A DNA stretch of 48,201 bases from DATMQA01 sp035566895 (GTDB lineage: Bacteria; Verrucomicrobiota; Verrucomicrobiia; Limisphaerales; UBA8199). Positions 16,683 through 25,385 of the stretch are shown one piece after another. The stretch's first letter is position 1, and each line of letters begins with the position of its first letter. The notes under the pieces were generated by a model that had not been told where the DNA came from, searched no databases, and saw only the letters and a list, made by a program, of their open reading frames with translations. The stretch lies in NCBI GenBank assembly GCA_035566895.1, contig DATMQA010000180.1:1-48201 (forward strand), written 5' to 3'. A program made the translations under genes and the position numbers.

Positions 16683-17348
16683 TCACAGCAGGTCCGGCCG
16701 GCGCTCTTTCGTCCGCTGCCGCGACTGCTCGGCGCGCCATTTGGCGATCTCGGCGTGATTGCCCGAGAGCAGCACTTCCGGAACTTTCATCCCGCGAAAC
16801 TCGGCCGGCCGGGTATATTGCGGATACTCCAGCAGCCCGTGGCTGAACGATTCTTCTTGCGAGCTTTCGTCGTCGCCCAGCGCCCCAGGCAACAACCGCG
16901 TCACCGCATCTATTATGACCATCGCCGGCAAGGCGCCGTTGGTCAGAACATAATCGCCAATCGACAACTCATCGTCGGCCAGTTCCGCCCTGATTCGCTC
17001 GTCGAAGCCCTCATAATGTCCCGAGACAAGCAGCAGATCGTCCAACAACGCCAATTCGCGGGCGATGGCCTGGTTAAAGGCTCGCCCCGCGGGCGATAAC
17101 AGAATGACACGCGTCTTTTCGCGCGCCAGCTTTTCCACAGCTTCAAAGATCGGTTCGGGCTTCAATAACATGCCCGGTCCGCCGCCAAAAGGCCGATCAT
17201 CGACCGTTCGGTGGCGGTCATGCGCGTAATCGCGCAAATTGTGGATTTCCAAATCCAGCAAACCCGCTCGCCGCGCCCGCATCACGATGCTCTCATCCAG
17301 CGGCCCCGCAAACATCGCGGGAAACAGCGTCAGGACGTCGATCTTCAT
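16683..17348 (-). CDS. trmD: tRNA (guanine-N1-)-methyltransferase
   Basis: TrmD makes m1G37 in tRNA and prevents frameshifting. The 221-residue SPOUT enzyme has MKIDVLTLFPAMF at its start, DDRPFGGGPGMLLKPEPIF near 49, the knot region LLVSGHYEGFDERI near 108, and ELSIGDYVLTNGALPAMVII near 127. The C-terminal domain has EYPQYTRPAEFRG and VLLSGNHAEIAKWR. It lies in the ribosomal operon between khpA and rplS. The usual partner rimM is absent, and its place is taken by a 31-bp inverted repeat. Confidence 0.96.
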   Translation of the reverse strand: MKIDVLTLFPAMFAGPLDESIVMRARRAGLLDLEIHNLRDYAHDRHRTVDDRPFGGGPGMLLKPEPIFEAVEKLAREKTRVILLSPAGRAFNQAIARELALLDDLLLVSGHYEGFDERIRAELADDELSIGDYVLTNGALPAMVIIDAVTRLLPGALGDDESSQEESFSHGLLEYPQYTRPAEFRGMKVPEVLLSGNHAEIAKWRAEQSRQRTKERRPDLL

Positions 17349-17351
17349 ATC

Positions 17352-17471
17352 CGTAGCGCAGATTTTTAATCTGCTGTATCGCGGATTTCCAATCCGTAAA
17401 GCGCCGTTAGCGACCGAACCATCAGCAGGTTAAAAAGCCTGCGATACAGCAGATTAAAAATCTGCGCTACG
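17352..17471. repeat. perfect 31-bp inverted repeat element in the rpsP operon
   Basis: The left arm 17352-17382 and the right arm 17441-17471 are exact reverse complements over 31 bp, with a 58-bp centre. Each arm contains GCAGATTTTTAATCTGC, itself palindromic. The centre holds a smaller palindrome (GGATTTCCAATCC, 17382-17394) and a degenerate arm copy (CAGCAGGTTAAAAAGCCTGC). It fills the khpA-trmD gap almost completely. It has no ORF and resembles a REP- or MITE-like dispersed element. Confidence 0.85.
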
Positions 17472-17479
17472 AGGTCGGC

Positions 17480-17725
17480 TTACCCCGCCGGCTGCTCTTC
17501 GACAATTTCCAACGTGCAGCGCAACCCCTTGCGCGCGCTTCCCGCCAGCAACAGCGACCTAATCGCGTTGATGGTCATCCCCTGGCGCCCAATCACCTTC
17601 CCGACATCCTGCGGATGCAGTCTCAACTCATAAACCGTCGTGCCTTCCCGTTCTACCGGAGTTATCGTCACTGCGTCCGGATACTGCACCAGCCCTTTGA
17701 CCACGTATTCCAGGAAGGCCTGCAT
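17480..17725 (-). CDS. khpA: KH-domain RNA-binding protein KhpA
   Basis: This 81-residue protein has a single type II KH domain with the GxxG loop GKVIGRQGMTINAIRSLL near residue 42. KhpA (YlqC) binds RNA, usually with KhpB, and is encoded next to rpsP in many bacteria. The start ATG 17725 lies 15 bp after rpsP, in line with translation from the same message. Length and context both fit. Confidence 0.92.
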   Translation of the reverse strand: MQAFLEYVVKGLVQYPDAVTITPVEREGTTVYELRLHPQDVGKVIGRQGMTINAIRSLLLAGSARKGLRCTLEIVEEQPAG

Positions 17726-17740
17726 AACCAGAACCGAGGT

Positions 17741-18022
17741 TTACGCTGCTGCGGCGGGGGCCGGCACAGGGGCCGCGGCGGCGGCTTTGCCTGCTTTCTT
17801 AATAAAACTGGCGACGGTCTCGCTTGGCTGGGCTCCTTTGCTCAGCCAGTACTTGGCCCGGTCCAGGTCGAGGGTGAAATTGCTACCCTTCTTCAGCGGC
17901 TGATAGGTGCCCAATTGCTCGATAAATTTGCCGTCGCGCGGACTGCGCCCGTCGGCCACCACAATGCGGAATACCGGGGCGTTCTTCGCCCCGACCCGCT
18001 TCATGCGAATTTTAACTGCCAT
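17741..18022 (-). CDS. rpsP: 30S ribosomal protein S16
   Basis: S16 is a small-subunit assembly protein. ATG 18022 gives MAVKIRMKRVGAKNAPVFRI, the family N-terminus, then VVADGRSPRDGKFIEQLGTY and DLDRAKYWLSKGAQPSETV. The protein has 93 residues with an Ala/Pro-rich tail. The frame is open for 33 more codons upstream, which I reject because they do not match the family. It is the first gene of the operon. Confidence 0.96.
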   Translation of the reverse strand: MAVKIRMKRVGAKNAPVFRIVVADGRSPRDGKFIEQLGTYQPLKKGSNFTLDLDRAKYWLSKGAQPSETVASFIKKAGKAAAAAPVPAPAAAA

Positions 18023-18092
18023 AAATCGTGTTCGGTTAGGCGGCGGCTGCAACCGTGAGCCGTTCGCCTGAGGCTTACAAAAATGAGCGCAG

Positions 18093-18121
18093 AGCCTAGT
18101 CTTGCCCCTGCCACATTGCAA
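18093..18121 (-). promoter_or_regulatory. candidate promoter of the rpsP operon
   Basis: On the minus strand TTGCAA (18116-18121) is followed by a 17-bp spacer and TAGGCT (18093-18098), about 70 bp before ATG 18022. It is a plausible sigma-70 site, by pattern only. Confidence 0.35.
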
Positions 18122-18209
18122 GCCCTCTTTTCCAAGTATTTTTCGAGCTTTTTCATCTGCAGAACTGCTTGCCTAACCTGGCACTTAATTGTCTCCTCTA
18201 TCAAACCGA

Positions 18210-19520
18210 ATGCCGACTTTGCGCTTGCCTACCTCCAGTCCGGAAACCCCGGAACTGCCTTTGCTCTTTTCTCCATCTCCCCCACCAGTTGCTCGCCAAT
18301 CCCTGGCCGACGAACTTATGGCTTTCCGCGAATTTGGCCAGCCAACCCGCCTTCTGACCACGACCGTCCCAAGCGCCAACGGTCCGCCGATCGCCGTGCC
18401 AACCTTCGTCAACGAATTCTGGACCGCCAAGCAACGCCAGGCCAATTCCCTCCACGAGGTTTCCTACCGCGCCTGCTTCAAACCTCAACTGCCCCGCTTC
18501 CTCATCGAACGCCTCACCGCGCCGGGTGACGTTGTCTATGACCCCTTCATGGGCCGCGGCACGACCCCCATCGAAGCCGCGCTCCTCGGACGAGTGCCCT
18601 TTGGGAATGACATCAATCCCCTCAGCATCGTCATGACCCGCCCCCGCTTCAACCCGCCCACCCTGGCGCAAGTCGAACAGCGCCTAGGGGAAATTCCTCT
18701 GGATGCTCCAGCCGATACTCCCGAAGACCTGCTCGCGTTTTATCATCCGACCACACTTCGTGCCATTTCCTCGATCAAGCAACATCTGCTGAAGCGCCAC
18801 CGGGCGGGCACACTCGACACCGTGGACGATTGGGTCGCTTTGGTTTCGTTGAACCGGCTCACCGGTCACTCCAACGGATTCTTCTCGGTCTATACGCTGC
18901 CGCCAAACCAGGCGGTCTCGGTAAAATCTCAGCGCAAAATAAACGAGAAGCGGTCCCAGACGCCGCCGCCACGCGATGCGGTCAAACTCATTCTCAAGAA
19001 AACCAAGCAGCTCCTCGGCGACGTGGACGGGACCACGCGTGAAACTCTTGCCGCCGTATGCCCGCGGGCACGCCTGCTGAACGCCCCGGCCCACGCGACG
19101 CCGCAGCTCCGCTCGAACTCCGTAGCCCTTGTCGTCACGTCGCCCCCATTTCTAAACATCGTGCAGTACGCGACCGATAACTGGCTCCGCTGCTGGTTCC
19201 TCGGGATCGACCCCAAGTCCGTCAAGCTCACTGTGCCCATCAAAGTCGTGGATTGGGAAGTGGCGATGAGCAAAGTGTTCCATGAACTATACAGAGTTGT
19301 GAAACCTGGGGGGCACGTCGCCTTCGAGGTCGGCGAGGTTCATGGTGGCAGAACCAAACTGGAAGATGTGGTGCTGCCCTGTGGCGCCAAGGCTGGCTTG
19401 GAACCAGTCCTCGTGCTCATCAACGACCAGGAATTCACCAAGACCGCCAATTGTTGGGGCATCGACAACATGTCCAAAGGAACTAACACCAACCGCATCG
19501 TCCTGTTTCGAAAACCGTGA
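18210..19520 (+). CDS. DNA N4/N6 methyltransferase
   Basis: This SAM-dependent DNA methyltransferase has about 436 residues. The SAM-binding motif I is DPFMGRGTTPIEAALLG (from residue 111), followed by GNDINPLS. The catalytic motif IV is TSPPF (residues 310-314, in VVTSPPFLNIVQYATDNW). The TSPP(Y/F) form suits N4-cytosine or N6-adenine methylation. A later block, ELYRVVKPGGHVAFEVGE, fits the fold. Motif I comes before motif IV, opposite to the usual beta-class order. No restriction endonuclease or specificity subunit is adjacent, so it looks like an orphan regulatory or defence-related methylase. ATG 18210 is preferred over TTG 18189. It is divergent from rpsP. Confidence 0.85.
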   Translation: MPTLRLPTSSPETPELPLLFSPSPPPVARQSLADELMAFREFGQPTRLLTTTVPSANGPPIAVPTFVNEFWTAKQRQANSLHEVSYRACFKPQLPRFLIERLTAPGDVVYDPFMGRGTTPIEAALLGRVPFGNDINPLSIVMTRPRFNPPTLAQVEQRLGEIPLDAPADTPEDLLAFYHPTTLRAISSIKQHLLKRHRAGTLDTVDDWVALVSLNRLTGHSNGFFSVYTLPPNQAVSVKSQRKINEKRSQTPPPRDAVKLILKKTKQLLGDVDGTTRETLAAVCPRARLLNAPAHATPQLRSNSVALVVTSPPFLNIVQYATDNWLRCWFLGIDPKSVKLTVPIKVVDWEVAMSKVFHELYRVVKPGGHVAFEVGEVHGGRTKLEDVVLPCGAKAGLEPVLVLINDQEFTKTANCWGIDNMSKGTNTNRIVLFRKP

Positions 19521-19531
19521 GCCAACCGACC

Positions 19532-19711
19532 TTAGGCATGAGCAGGATCGCCGTAGAAGCCTCGTTCCAGTTCTGCTTTGAGCCGGGCAACCTCTTCAGG
19601 ATCGGTCGAGGCGACCATGCGGTCGGCCAAACGGCGCAGTTGCTTCGGGCTAAGTCGAGTAGCCGGTCTTTTTGTTCGCGATACCTTCGATTTGACGTTT
19701 GCTTGTGGCAT
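19532..19711 (-). CDS. small hypothetical protein (59 aa)
   Basis: An ATG at 19711 opens a 59-codon frame that ends at TAA 19532-19534. The peptide begins MPQANVKSKVSRTKRPATRL and continues with a predicted helical pair, SPKQLRRLADRMVASTDPEE then VARLKAELERGFYGD. The basic N-terminus and the charged amphipathic helices look protein-like rather than random. The frame is convergent with the methylase gene, 11 bp from its stop. It could be a small DNA-binding or antitoxin-like protein; no toxin partner is adjacent. No strong ribosome site is visible. Confidence 0.5.
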   Translation of the reverse strand: MPQANVKSKVSRTKRPATRLSPKQLRRLADRMVASTDPEEVARLKAELERGFYGDPAHA

Positions 19712-19777
19712 GGCATCAAAAATATACCCTTACTGGGCCGCCCGCTCAAGCACAATGGCTTTGCAAAACTGAGGCTT

Positions 19778-22076
19778 TCATTGAGGCGACATGGACGGAG
19801 GGGCTGAGGCCACGGCGCTTCCCCATGAGCAGTTGGGAGTTGGCCCCATGTCGAGGACGAGTTTGCCGCCGTTGGCGATGGCGGAGTGCTCGAACCAAGG
19901 CTTATCCAGCGGCCGACCGTTTAGTGTGGCGGATTGGATGTAGAGGTTCTTCGGCGAGTTGTGACGGGCGACGATGGTGAAGTCTTTGCCCTTGCCGAGG
20001 TGGATGGCCGCCTGGTCGAAGAGGGGGCTGCCGAGGATGTATTCGGGGCGAGCGGGATCGACGGTGTAAAAGCCCAGGGCGCTGAGGACGTACCAGGCGG
20101 AGGTGGAACCCTGGTCGTCCATGCCGGGAAAGGCGTAATTAGATTTGTCACTTCCGTACATAAGGCGGAGGATTTTACGAACGGTTTCCTGCGTCTTCCA
20201 GGGCGCGCCGGCGTAGTCATAAAAGTAAGGTGTCTGGCAGTCGGGTTGGTTGCCCTGACAGTACTGGCCGAGGAGCCCGGTGACATCGCGCGCGATCCCT
20301 TTGGGGTGATACGGCAGGGAGAAGAATTCATCGAGGCGCTGCACAAACTTTTCGCGTCCACCCATCAAACGGATCAAGCCGGCAACGTCGTGCGGGACCA
20401 GCCAGGTGGTTTGGCAGGCGGAGGCCTCTTTGTACATGAAGTTGTAGTAGGGCTCGAGGGGGTCGAAGGGTTCGATCCACGAGCCATCCTGTTTGCGGCC
20501 ATGCATGAACCCGGTGGCGGGGTCGAAAGCGTTCGTATAGTTGTAGGCCCGCGCGAGGAACATGCGGTAATCCATCCTCCTTGCCCAACTTTTTCGCGTA
20601 GGTGGCGAGGCAAAAATCATCCCAGCAATACTCGAGGGTCTTGGCGACGCCGGCGTTGCCATTGGCGTAGGGCGGGCTGGGATGCTCCACGACAATGTCA
20701 TGAACCCACCCCTGCTGCATGTACTCAGCAAGCCTGGGCCTGGGGCCGGCCGGGTCCATCGCGTTTTTCCGGAGGTACTCATAGACGCCCGGCCAGTCAA
20801 AGTTGAGGCCGCGTTGCCAATCGCCGAGGTACATCAGGATGGCGTGGTCGCCGTGGAAGGAGGTGTGCATCCAGCCAGTTTCCCGGGCCATATCGAGATG
20901 GGAGCTGAGGATATTTTCCTTCACCTCCGGTTCCAGCAATGTCAGGAGCACAATCTGGTTTCGGCCCGTATCCCAAAACGGCACGTTGCCGTAGCGATCA
21001 TATTCGGCTATGCGCCCCTGGCCGCCGCGGCCGCCGAGCGGTTCGCCTTTCCTGGCGACCAGTCGCGGGCTGGAAAAGACATGGTAGAGGCAGGAGTAAA
21101 AGAGCATACGCTCCTTTTCGGTTCCGCCCTTGACCTCGATAGTGTCGAGCTTCCTGCTCCAGGCCGCTTCGGCCTGGAGTTTGATGGCGTCAAAATCCCA
21201 ACCAGGTTCTTCGTCGGCCAAGCGTTTCTGCGCGGTTTCGAAACTATCGCCCGAGGCGACCTTGAACAGGACCCGTTCGTGCTCGGCCGTCGTAAAGTTG
21301 AGATAAGCGCCAGCATACCCTGCGGATTCGGAGCGGGAATCGGGACTGATGGTGTCGCCTCGGCGGACGCCGGCACCGTTAACGGTCGGGTTGTTTTGGC
21401 GGAAGGTGCCGAAGGAACTGAAAGGGCGTGAACACTCGAGGATGAAGAACTGGTTGCCGCGCTGCCCGCGTCCGGAGCGGGAGCGTCCGCGGATAGTGCG
21501 GTCGCCGACGATTTCGACCAGGGCATCGCCCGGGCCGAGGTCCATCAGTACCCGGGCGCGGTCGCTTTTGGGGAAGGTGAATCGGAACATGCCCGTCCAG
21601 CGGGTGACGGTCATTTCGGCTTGGACTTTGTGGTCGGGAAAGAAAACCGAATAATAACCGGGCGTGGCCTTCTCGGTCTGCTTGTCATAGACGGAGGCGT
21701 AGCCCCGATCGGGTGGGACGGTCCAGTCGCCCACCAGCGGCATAACCAGCATTCCGGGCACCATGGTGGAGAAGCCGACCATGGTTCGGCGTTGGTAGAT
21801 ATAGGGATAGACGATGCCATGGCCATCGGCGGCGGTGCTGAGGTCTTTGTTAACGGGGCTGAGGCTGGTGATGCCGTGAGGGAGCGCGGCTCCGGGGGAA
21901 GTGAACCCGGTGTAGATTTCTTCGCCTGGCGGAGGCGCGTTGCCGATGAGCTGGGGGTCGTCCAGGGGCGCAGTGCCGACGAGGGCATTGACGTAATCGA
22001 GGGGATGGCGGGGCTCGGATTGAGCGCCGGGGGCCAAAGCACCCGCGAGGAGAAAACAAAGCAAAACAAACTTCAT
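19778..22076 (-). pseudogene. GH92 alpha-mannosidase, split by a one-base frameshift
   Basis: Read together, two overlapping frames encode a secreted glycoside hydrolase family 92 enzyme, a calcium-dependent exo-alpha-mannosidase acting on mannans or N-glycans. ATG 22076 begins a signal peptide (MKFVLLCFLLAGALAPGAQS). The N-terminal beta domain starts with YVNALVGT. The catalytic domain has LLTLLEPEVKENILSSHLD and later MDDQGSTSAWYVLSALGFY, the conserved GH92 block. The end is LDMGPTPNCSWG. After LATYAKKLGKED the frame is lost near 20572-20576 and resumes as DYRMFLARAYNYTNAFDP in another frame. Removing one base of the CC run there restores GKEDDYR. It is either a real lesion or a sequencing error; both halves look otherwise well preserved. 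Confidence 0.85.
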
Positions 22077-22435
22077 CGGGGAGTCTGGGCAGAAAGCGTG
22101 AGAGAGGCAAGCGGCTGAAACATGAGTGGATCGCTTAGGTTTGTCCTTCCCGGGAATAAAAAAGCCAATCCTAAGCATTTCACTCATGTTTCCCTAACCA
22201 TTCGAACTCCTTCTTTTCCTCGTTCTTTGACATCTATGGGTTCGGAGTGCGCCCATCTTCCGGGCTCAGCATTAAGCCCGTGCCTTGGGCAGGCACATGG
22301 AGTGTCCCGGCAAACTGGCCCGCTAGCGGGTGTTGCTCCGCCCGGGGACGGGACCCGGGGACAGTCGCACTCCCCCGGAGCGGTGGACTTTGGACCTTGC
22401 CGGGCGGGAGGGTTTGGACTATTTTCGCGGCAGCT

Positions 22436-23632
22436 ATGGAAGATAATGCACCGCCGCCGTTAAGTATGCCGCCGCCACCGCCCAATTTCCCGCCACCCCC
22501 GCCGCCCCCGATGGGGCCGCCGCCGGTGATTGTGGCGCCCAAGCCCTCTCCCGGCCCGCGCCGCGGCCGGGGTTGGATGGTGTTCGCGCTGATCCTGTTC
22601 GTGCTGCTGGCGATCAGCATGCTTTATAACCTGGGCAATTTCGCCAGCAACATTTTCCACGGCCGCCCCACCCACTATGCCGGCCACAACGCCGGGCCCA
22701 GGTTGGAGGAAACCGAACTTCCCGCCGGGGACCCCGATGCCGCCAACAAGATTGCCGTCATTGAGGTGGAAGGCATCATTACCGGCCGGGCGCTCGACTC
22801 GGGCGGCTTCAGCATCGTCGATATCATCCGGGCCCAGTTGAAGCGCGCCGAGGAGGACGACAAGGTCAAAGCCGTGATCCTCAGGGTCGATTCGCCCGGC
22901 GGCGAAGTGCTGGCCTCCGACGAGATCAACCGGGCGATTGTGGATTTCCAAAAGAAATCGCCCCGCAAACCGGTCGTGGCGTCGATGGGCGGTCTCGCCG
23001 CCTCGGGCGGATATTACGTGTCGGTGCCCTGCCGCTGGATTGTCGCCAACGATTTGACCCTCACGGGCAGCATCGGTGTCATAATCAGCTCATATAATTA
23101 TCGTGGTCTTATGGATAAGGTAGGCGTGTTGCCCGAAACCTATAAGAGCGGCAAGTTCAAGGACATGCTCAGCGGCTCGCGCGAGCCCAGCGAAATTACG
23201 GCGGAGGAAAAGGACATGGTGCAGGGATTGATTAATGAAACCTACAACCGGTTCAAGGCCGTCGTGCAGGCAGGCCGCAACCAGGCCTACGAAAAGAACA
23301 AAGAGAACAAGAGCGCCGAGGATAGGGGCCAGGCCCTGGCCGATAATTGGCAGGATTTTGCCGATGGCCGCGTCCTCTCCGGCACCGAAGCCTTCAAGCG
23401 CGGGTTTGTCGATCAGTTGGGGAACTTTGAAGTTGCCATCAAGCGGACCAAGAAGCTGGCCGGCATTTCGGAGGCCAGCCTGATCCAGTATCAGCAACGT
23501 TATGATCTCTCCGACTTCTTCCGTCTTTTCGGCAAGAGCGACGCCAAGAGCATCAAGGTGGACCTGGGCATGGATGTGCCCAAGCTCCAGGCCGGCCATA
23601 TGTATTTCCTGTCCCCGGCCTTTCTGCACTGA
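22436..23632 (+). CDS. sppA: signal peptide peptidase SppA (short form)
   Basis: This membrane serine protease degrades leftover signal peptides. The N-terminus is very Pro-rich (about residues 5-40, including a run of seven prolines), then one membrane helix (WMVFALILFVLLAISMLYNL). The protease domain carries the Ser/Lys dyad: Ser190 in AASGGYYVS and Lys240 in YKSGKFKDM. The 50-residue spacing is close to the Ser147/Lys199 of Bacillus SppA. GSIGVIISSYNYRGLMDKVGV lies between. Total length is 398 residues, the short one-domain form. ATG 22436 is chosen because upstream codons of the open frame do not look like protein. It is followed 2 bp later by upp. Confidence 0.92.
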   Translation: MEDNAPPPLSMPPPPPNFPPPPPPPMGPPPVIVAPKPSPGPRRGRGWMVFALILFVLLAISMLYNLGNFASNIFHGRPTHYAGHNAGPRLEETELPAGDPDAANKIAVIEVEGIITGRALDSGGFSIVDIIRAQLKRAEEDDKVKAVILRVDSPGGEVLASDEINRAIVDFQKKSPRKPVVASMGGLAASGGYYVSVPCRWIVANDLTLTGSIGVIISSYNYRGLMDKVGVLPETYKSGKFKDMLSGSREPSEITAEEKDMVQGLINETYNRFKAVVQAGRNQAYEKNKENKSAEDRGQALADNWQDFADGRVLSGTEAFKRGFVDQLGNFEVAIKRTKKLAGISEASLIQYQQRYDLSDFFRLFGKSDAKSIKVDLGMDVPKLQAGHMYFLSPAFLH

Positions 23633-23634
23633 GG

Positions 23635-24258
23635 GTGAAAGGGGTCACCGTCATCAAGCACCCGCTGGTGCAGCATAATCTCACCCGGCTGCGCGACCGG
23701 CGCACCGGACCCCAGGAATTCCGGCGCGTCCTGAGCGAAGTCGCCGCCCTGATGCTTTACGAGGCGACCCGCTCGTTTGCAGTCCAGCCGGTTGGAGTGA
23801 CCACCCCGCTGGAGCGGGCGCGCGGCTTTCAATTGCGCCGCGAAGTGGTGCTGGTGCCCGTGTTGCGCGCCGGCCTCGGGATGCTGGATTCGATCCTGCA
23901 GTTGCTCCCCCACGCGCGGGTCGGGTTCATCGGGCTCAAACGCGAGGAGACAACCTTGCGCGCAACCTTTTACCACAAAAGCCTGCCGCCGGACCTGCGC
24001 CGTTTCGATGTGATTCTCATCGACCCCATGCTGGCGACGGGCGGCAGTGCCGTCGCCGCTATGGATTTGCTGGATGAACTGGGAGCCAAGCACGTCCGGC
24101 TGGTCAACCTGGTCGCCGCGCCCGAAGGCATCCGCCGCGTCCGCCGCCACTATCCCGCTCTGCCGATTTTCACCGCGGCGGTGGACAGCAAGCTCAACCA
24201 CAAAGGCTACATCCTCCCGGGGCTCGGCGATGCCGGCGACCGGCTGTTCGGGGTGTGA
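23635..24258 (+). CDS. upp: uracil phosphoribosyltransferase
   Basis: The enzyme salvages uracil with PRPP to UMP. The 207-residue protein has the family start VTVIKHPLVQHNLTRLRD, the block VLVPVLRAGLGMLDSILQLL near 76, the PRPP loop ILIDPMLATGGSAVAAMDLL near 127, and the C-terminal YILPGLGDAGDRLFG, which is the uracil-binding signature. The start is GTG 23635, only 2 bp after the sppA stop, so the two genes are almost certainly cotranscribed and may be translationally coupled. Length is typical. Confidence 0.95.
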   Translation: MKGVTVIKHPLVQHNLTRLRDRRTGPQEFRRVLSEVAALMLYEATRSFAVQPVGVTTPLERARGFQLRREVVLVPVLRAGLGMLDSILQLLPHARVGFIGLKREETTLRATFYHKSLPPDLRRFDVILIDPMLATGGSAVAAMDLLDELGAKHVRLVNLVAAPEGIRRVRRHYPALPIFTAAVDSKLNHKGYILPGLGDAGDRLFGV

Positions 24259-24343
24259 ACGTGGCGGCGTTCGGAGCGCGGACATTCCTGCCCGCAGCAA
24301 TGGGTCATGCGCAACCTTGGCCGCAAATCCGGCCCGCGGGTTT

Positions 24344-24370
24344 ATGATTCTGTCCTGCCATGATTCTGTC
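24344..24370. repeat. ATGATTCTGTC direct repeat
   Basis: Two copies of ATGATTCTGTC are 5 bp apart in the 222-bp gap after upp. An imperfect GGACATTCCTG hairpin at about 24276-24296 also lies in this gap. Nothing else is recognised there. Confidence 0.5.
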
Positions 24371-24480
24371 GGTCCTTTGGTCAGCGCTCGGCCTCGCGAG
24401 CAATTCTATCCCGCTACCGCACAAATTGTTCGTTTCAGTTTTGACTTCACTTTTAGGTGGGCGATGCTTATCCTGAAGCT

Positions 24481-24810
24481 GTGACTGTCGAAACTTTCAA
24501 GCAGGAAATCGCCGAAGCGATGAAGGCCTATGAAAAGTATATCATCTGCATCGACAAATCGCCCGAGGACTTTCAGGCCTCACTGGTTTCCCTGCTCCAC
24601 AAAGCCATCAAGGCCTATGAGAGCCGCGGCCCGCAGCTCCGCCACGGCATCGCCCTCGATAAACAGGTAACGGTCATCCTCAGCCAAAACGATACTCCGC
24701 GTCCGCTTTGCGGCATTTACTTCAACCTCCATTCCCCCTACCAAAAGCCGGCTCCCTCCAAAACGGGCAAACCGGTCAAGGAACAAATCAGCGGCAGCAG
24801 CGACGAGTAA
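24481..24810 (+). CDS. hypothetical conserved-looking protein (109 aa)
   Basis: I do not recognise a family. The N-terminal half is helical (TFKQEIAEAMKAYEKYIICI, then ASLVSLLHKAIKAYESR). The middle has a beta-like segment (KQVTVILSQNDTPRPLCGIYFNLHSPY), and the tail is Lys/Pro/Ser-rich. Codon use is like that of neighbouring genes. Possible starts are GTG 24481 (used) and GTG 24457. It stands alone on the plus strand and is convergent with the lipoprotein gene, 21 bp away. Confidence 0.6.
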   Translation: MTVETFKQEIAEAMKAYEKYIICIDKSPEDFQASLVSLLHKAIKAYESRGPQLRHGIALDKQVTVILSQNDTPRPLCGIYFNLHSPYQKPAPSKTGKPVKEQISGSSDE

Positions 24811-24831
24811 CCGTAGTCCCGTAGTCCCAAA

Positions 24832-25281
24832 CTACTTGTCGCGCACCAAGTCGCCCGCAGCCGCCTCGCCGGTCACTAAATCGGCGACCACGTAGTCGTC
24901 GTTTCGAAGGTTCGTCACCTTGACCTCGCCGACTCTGAGGCCGAGCCGAAAAACAGTGAGCTGCTGGTCGATGGCGGGCAGATGGCCTACCGGAAAATTC
25001 AGCACCACAAAACGGCCCACCGTATTGAAACTGGCGACTTTGCCCGCCAGACCAGTCTCCGGAGTCACGATGAGCTTCTGATTCTTCGGCAATTCGGGAG
25101 TGCTCGGCGGCTGCAGATTCGCGGTTGTCCGAACGGCGGTAAGCGCCGGCGTCGTTGGCGTGACTAAATCGGAGAATGCCGGATCGGACTTGCCCCGAGC
25201 CGCGGCTGCGCCTGATCTGTGGTGGGCGCACCCACCAGTGGCCAGAGCGCCGATGAGAATGACTGCCATCGAGAATCGCAC
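24832..25281 (-). CDS. putative lipoprotein
   Basis: From GTG 25281 the protein begins MRFSMAVILIGALATGGCAH. That is a basic residue, a hydrophobic stretch and a cysteine in a lipobox-like GGC context, so a lipid-anchored exported protein of about 149 residues is likely. The C-terminal domain is beta-rich (KVASFNTVGRFVVLNFPVGH, LTVFRLGLRVGEVKVTNL, DDYVVADLVTGEAAAGDLV), similar to the flagellar-assembly-T/peptidoglycan-associated beta folds seen in many Verrucomicrobia lipoproteins. A frame opening further upstream at 25350 exists. The start is uncertain (ATG 25269 is also possible). Confidence 0.65.
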   Translation of the reverse strand: MRFSMAVILIGALATGGCAHHRSGAAAARGKSDPAFSDLVTPTTPALTAVRTTANLQPPSTPELPKNQKLIVTPETGLAGKVASFNTVGRFVVLNFPVGHLPAIDQQLTVFRLGLRVGEVKVTNLRNDDYVVADLVTGEAAAGDLVRDK

Positions 25282-25385
25282 AGGAACCAATAAACTCTGC
25301 CGGCTGGGCCGGGTCAACTCGTAAAGTTCAACGTAGATTAGGCTAGACAAATCCTCCCCCGGGCCGCGTCATTAGTCTGGAAACA

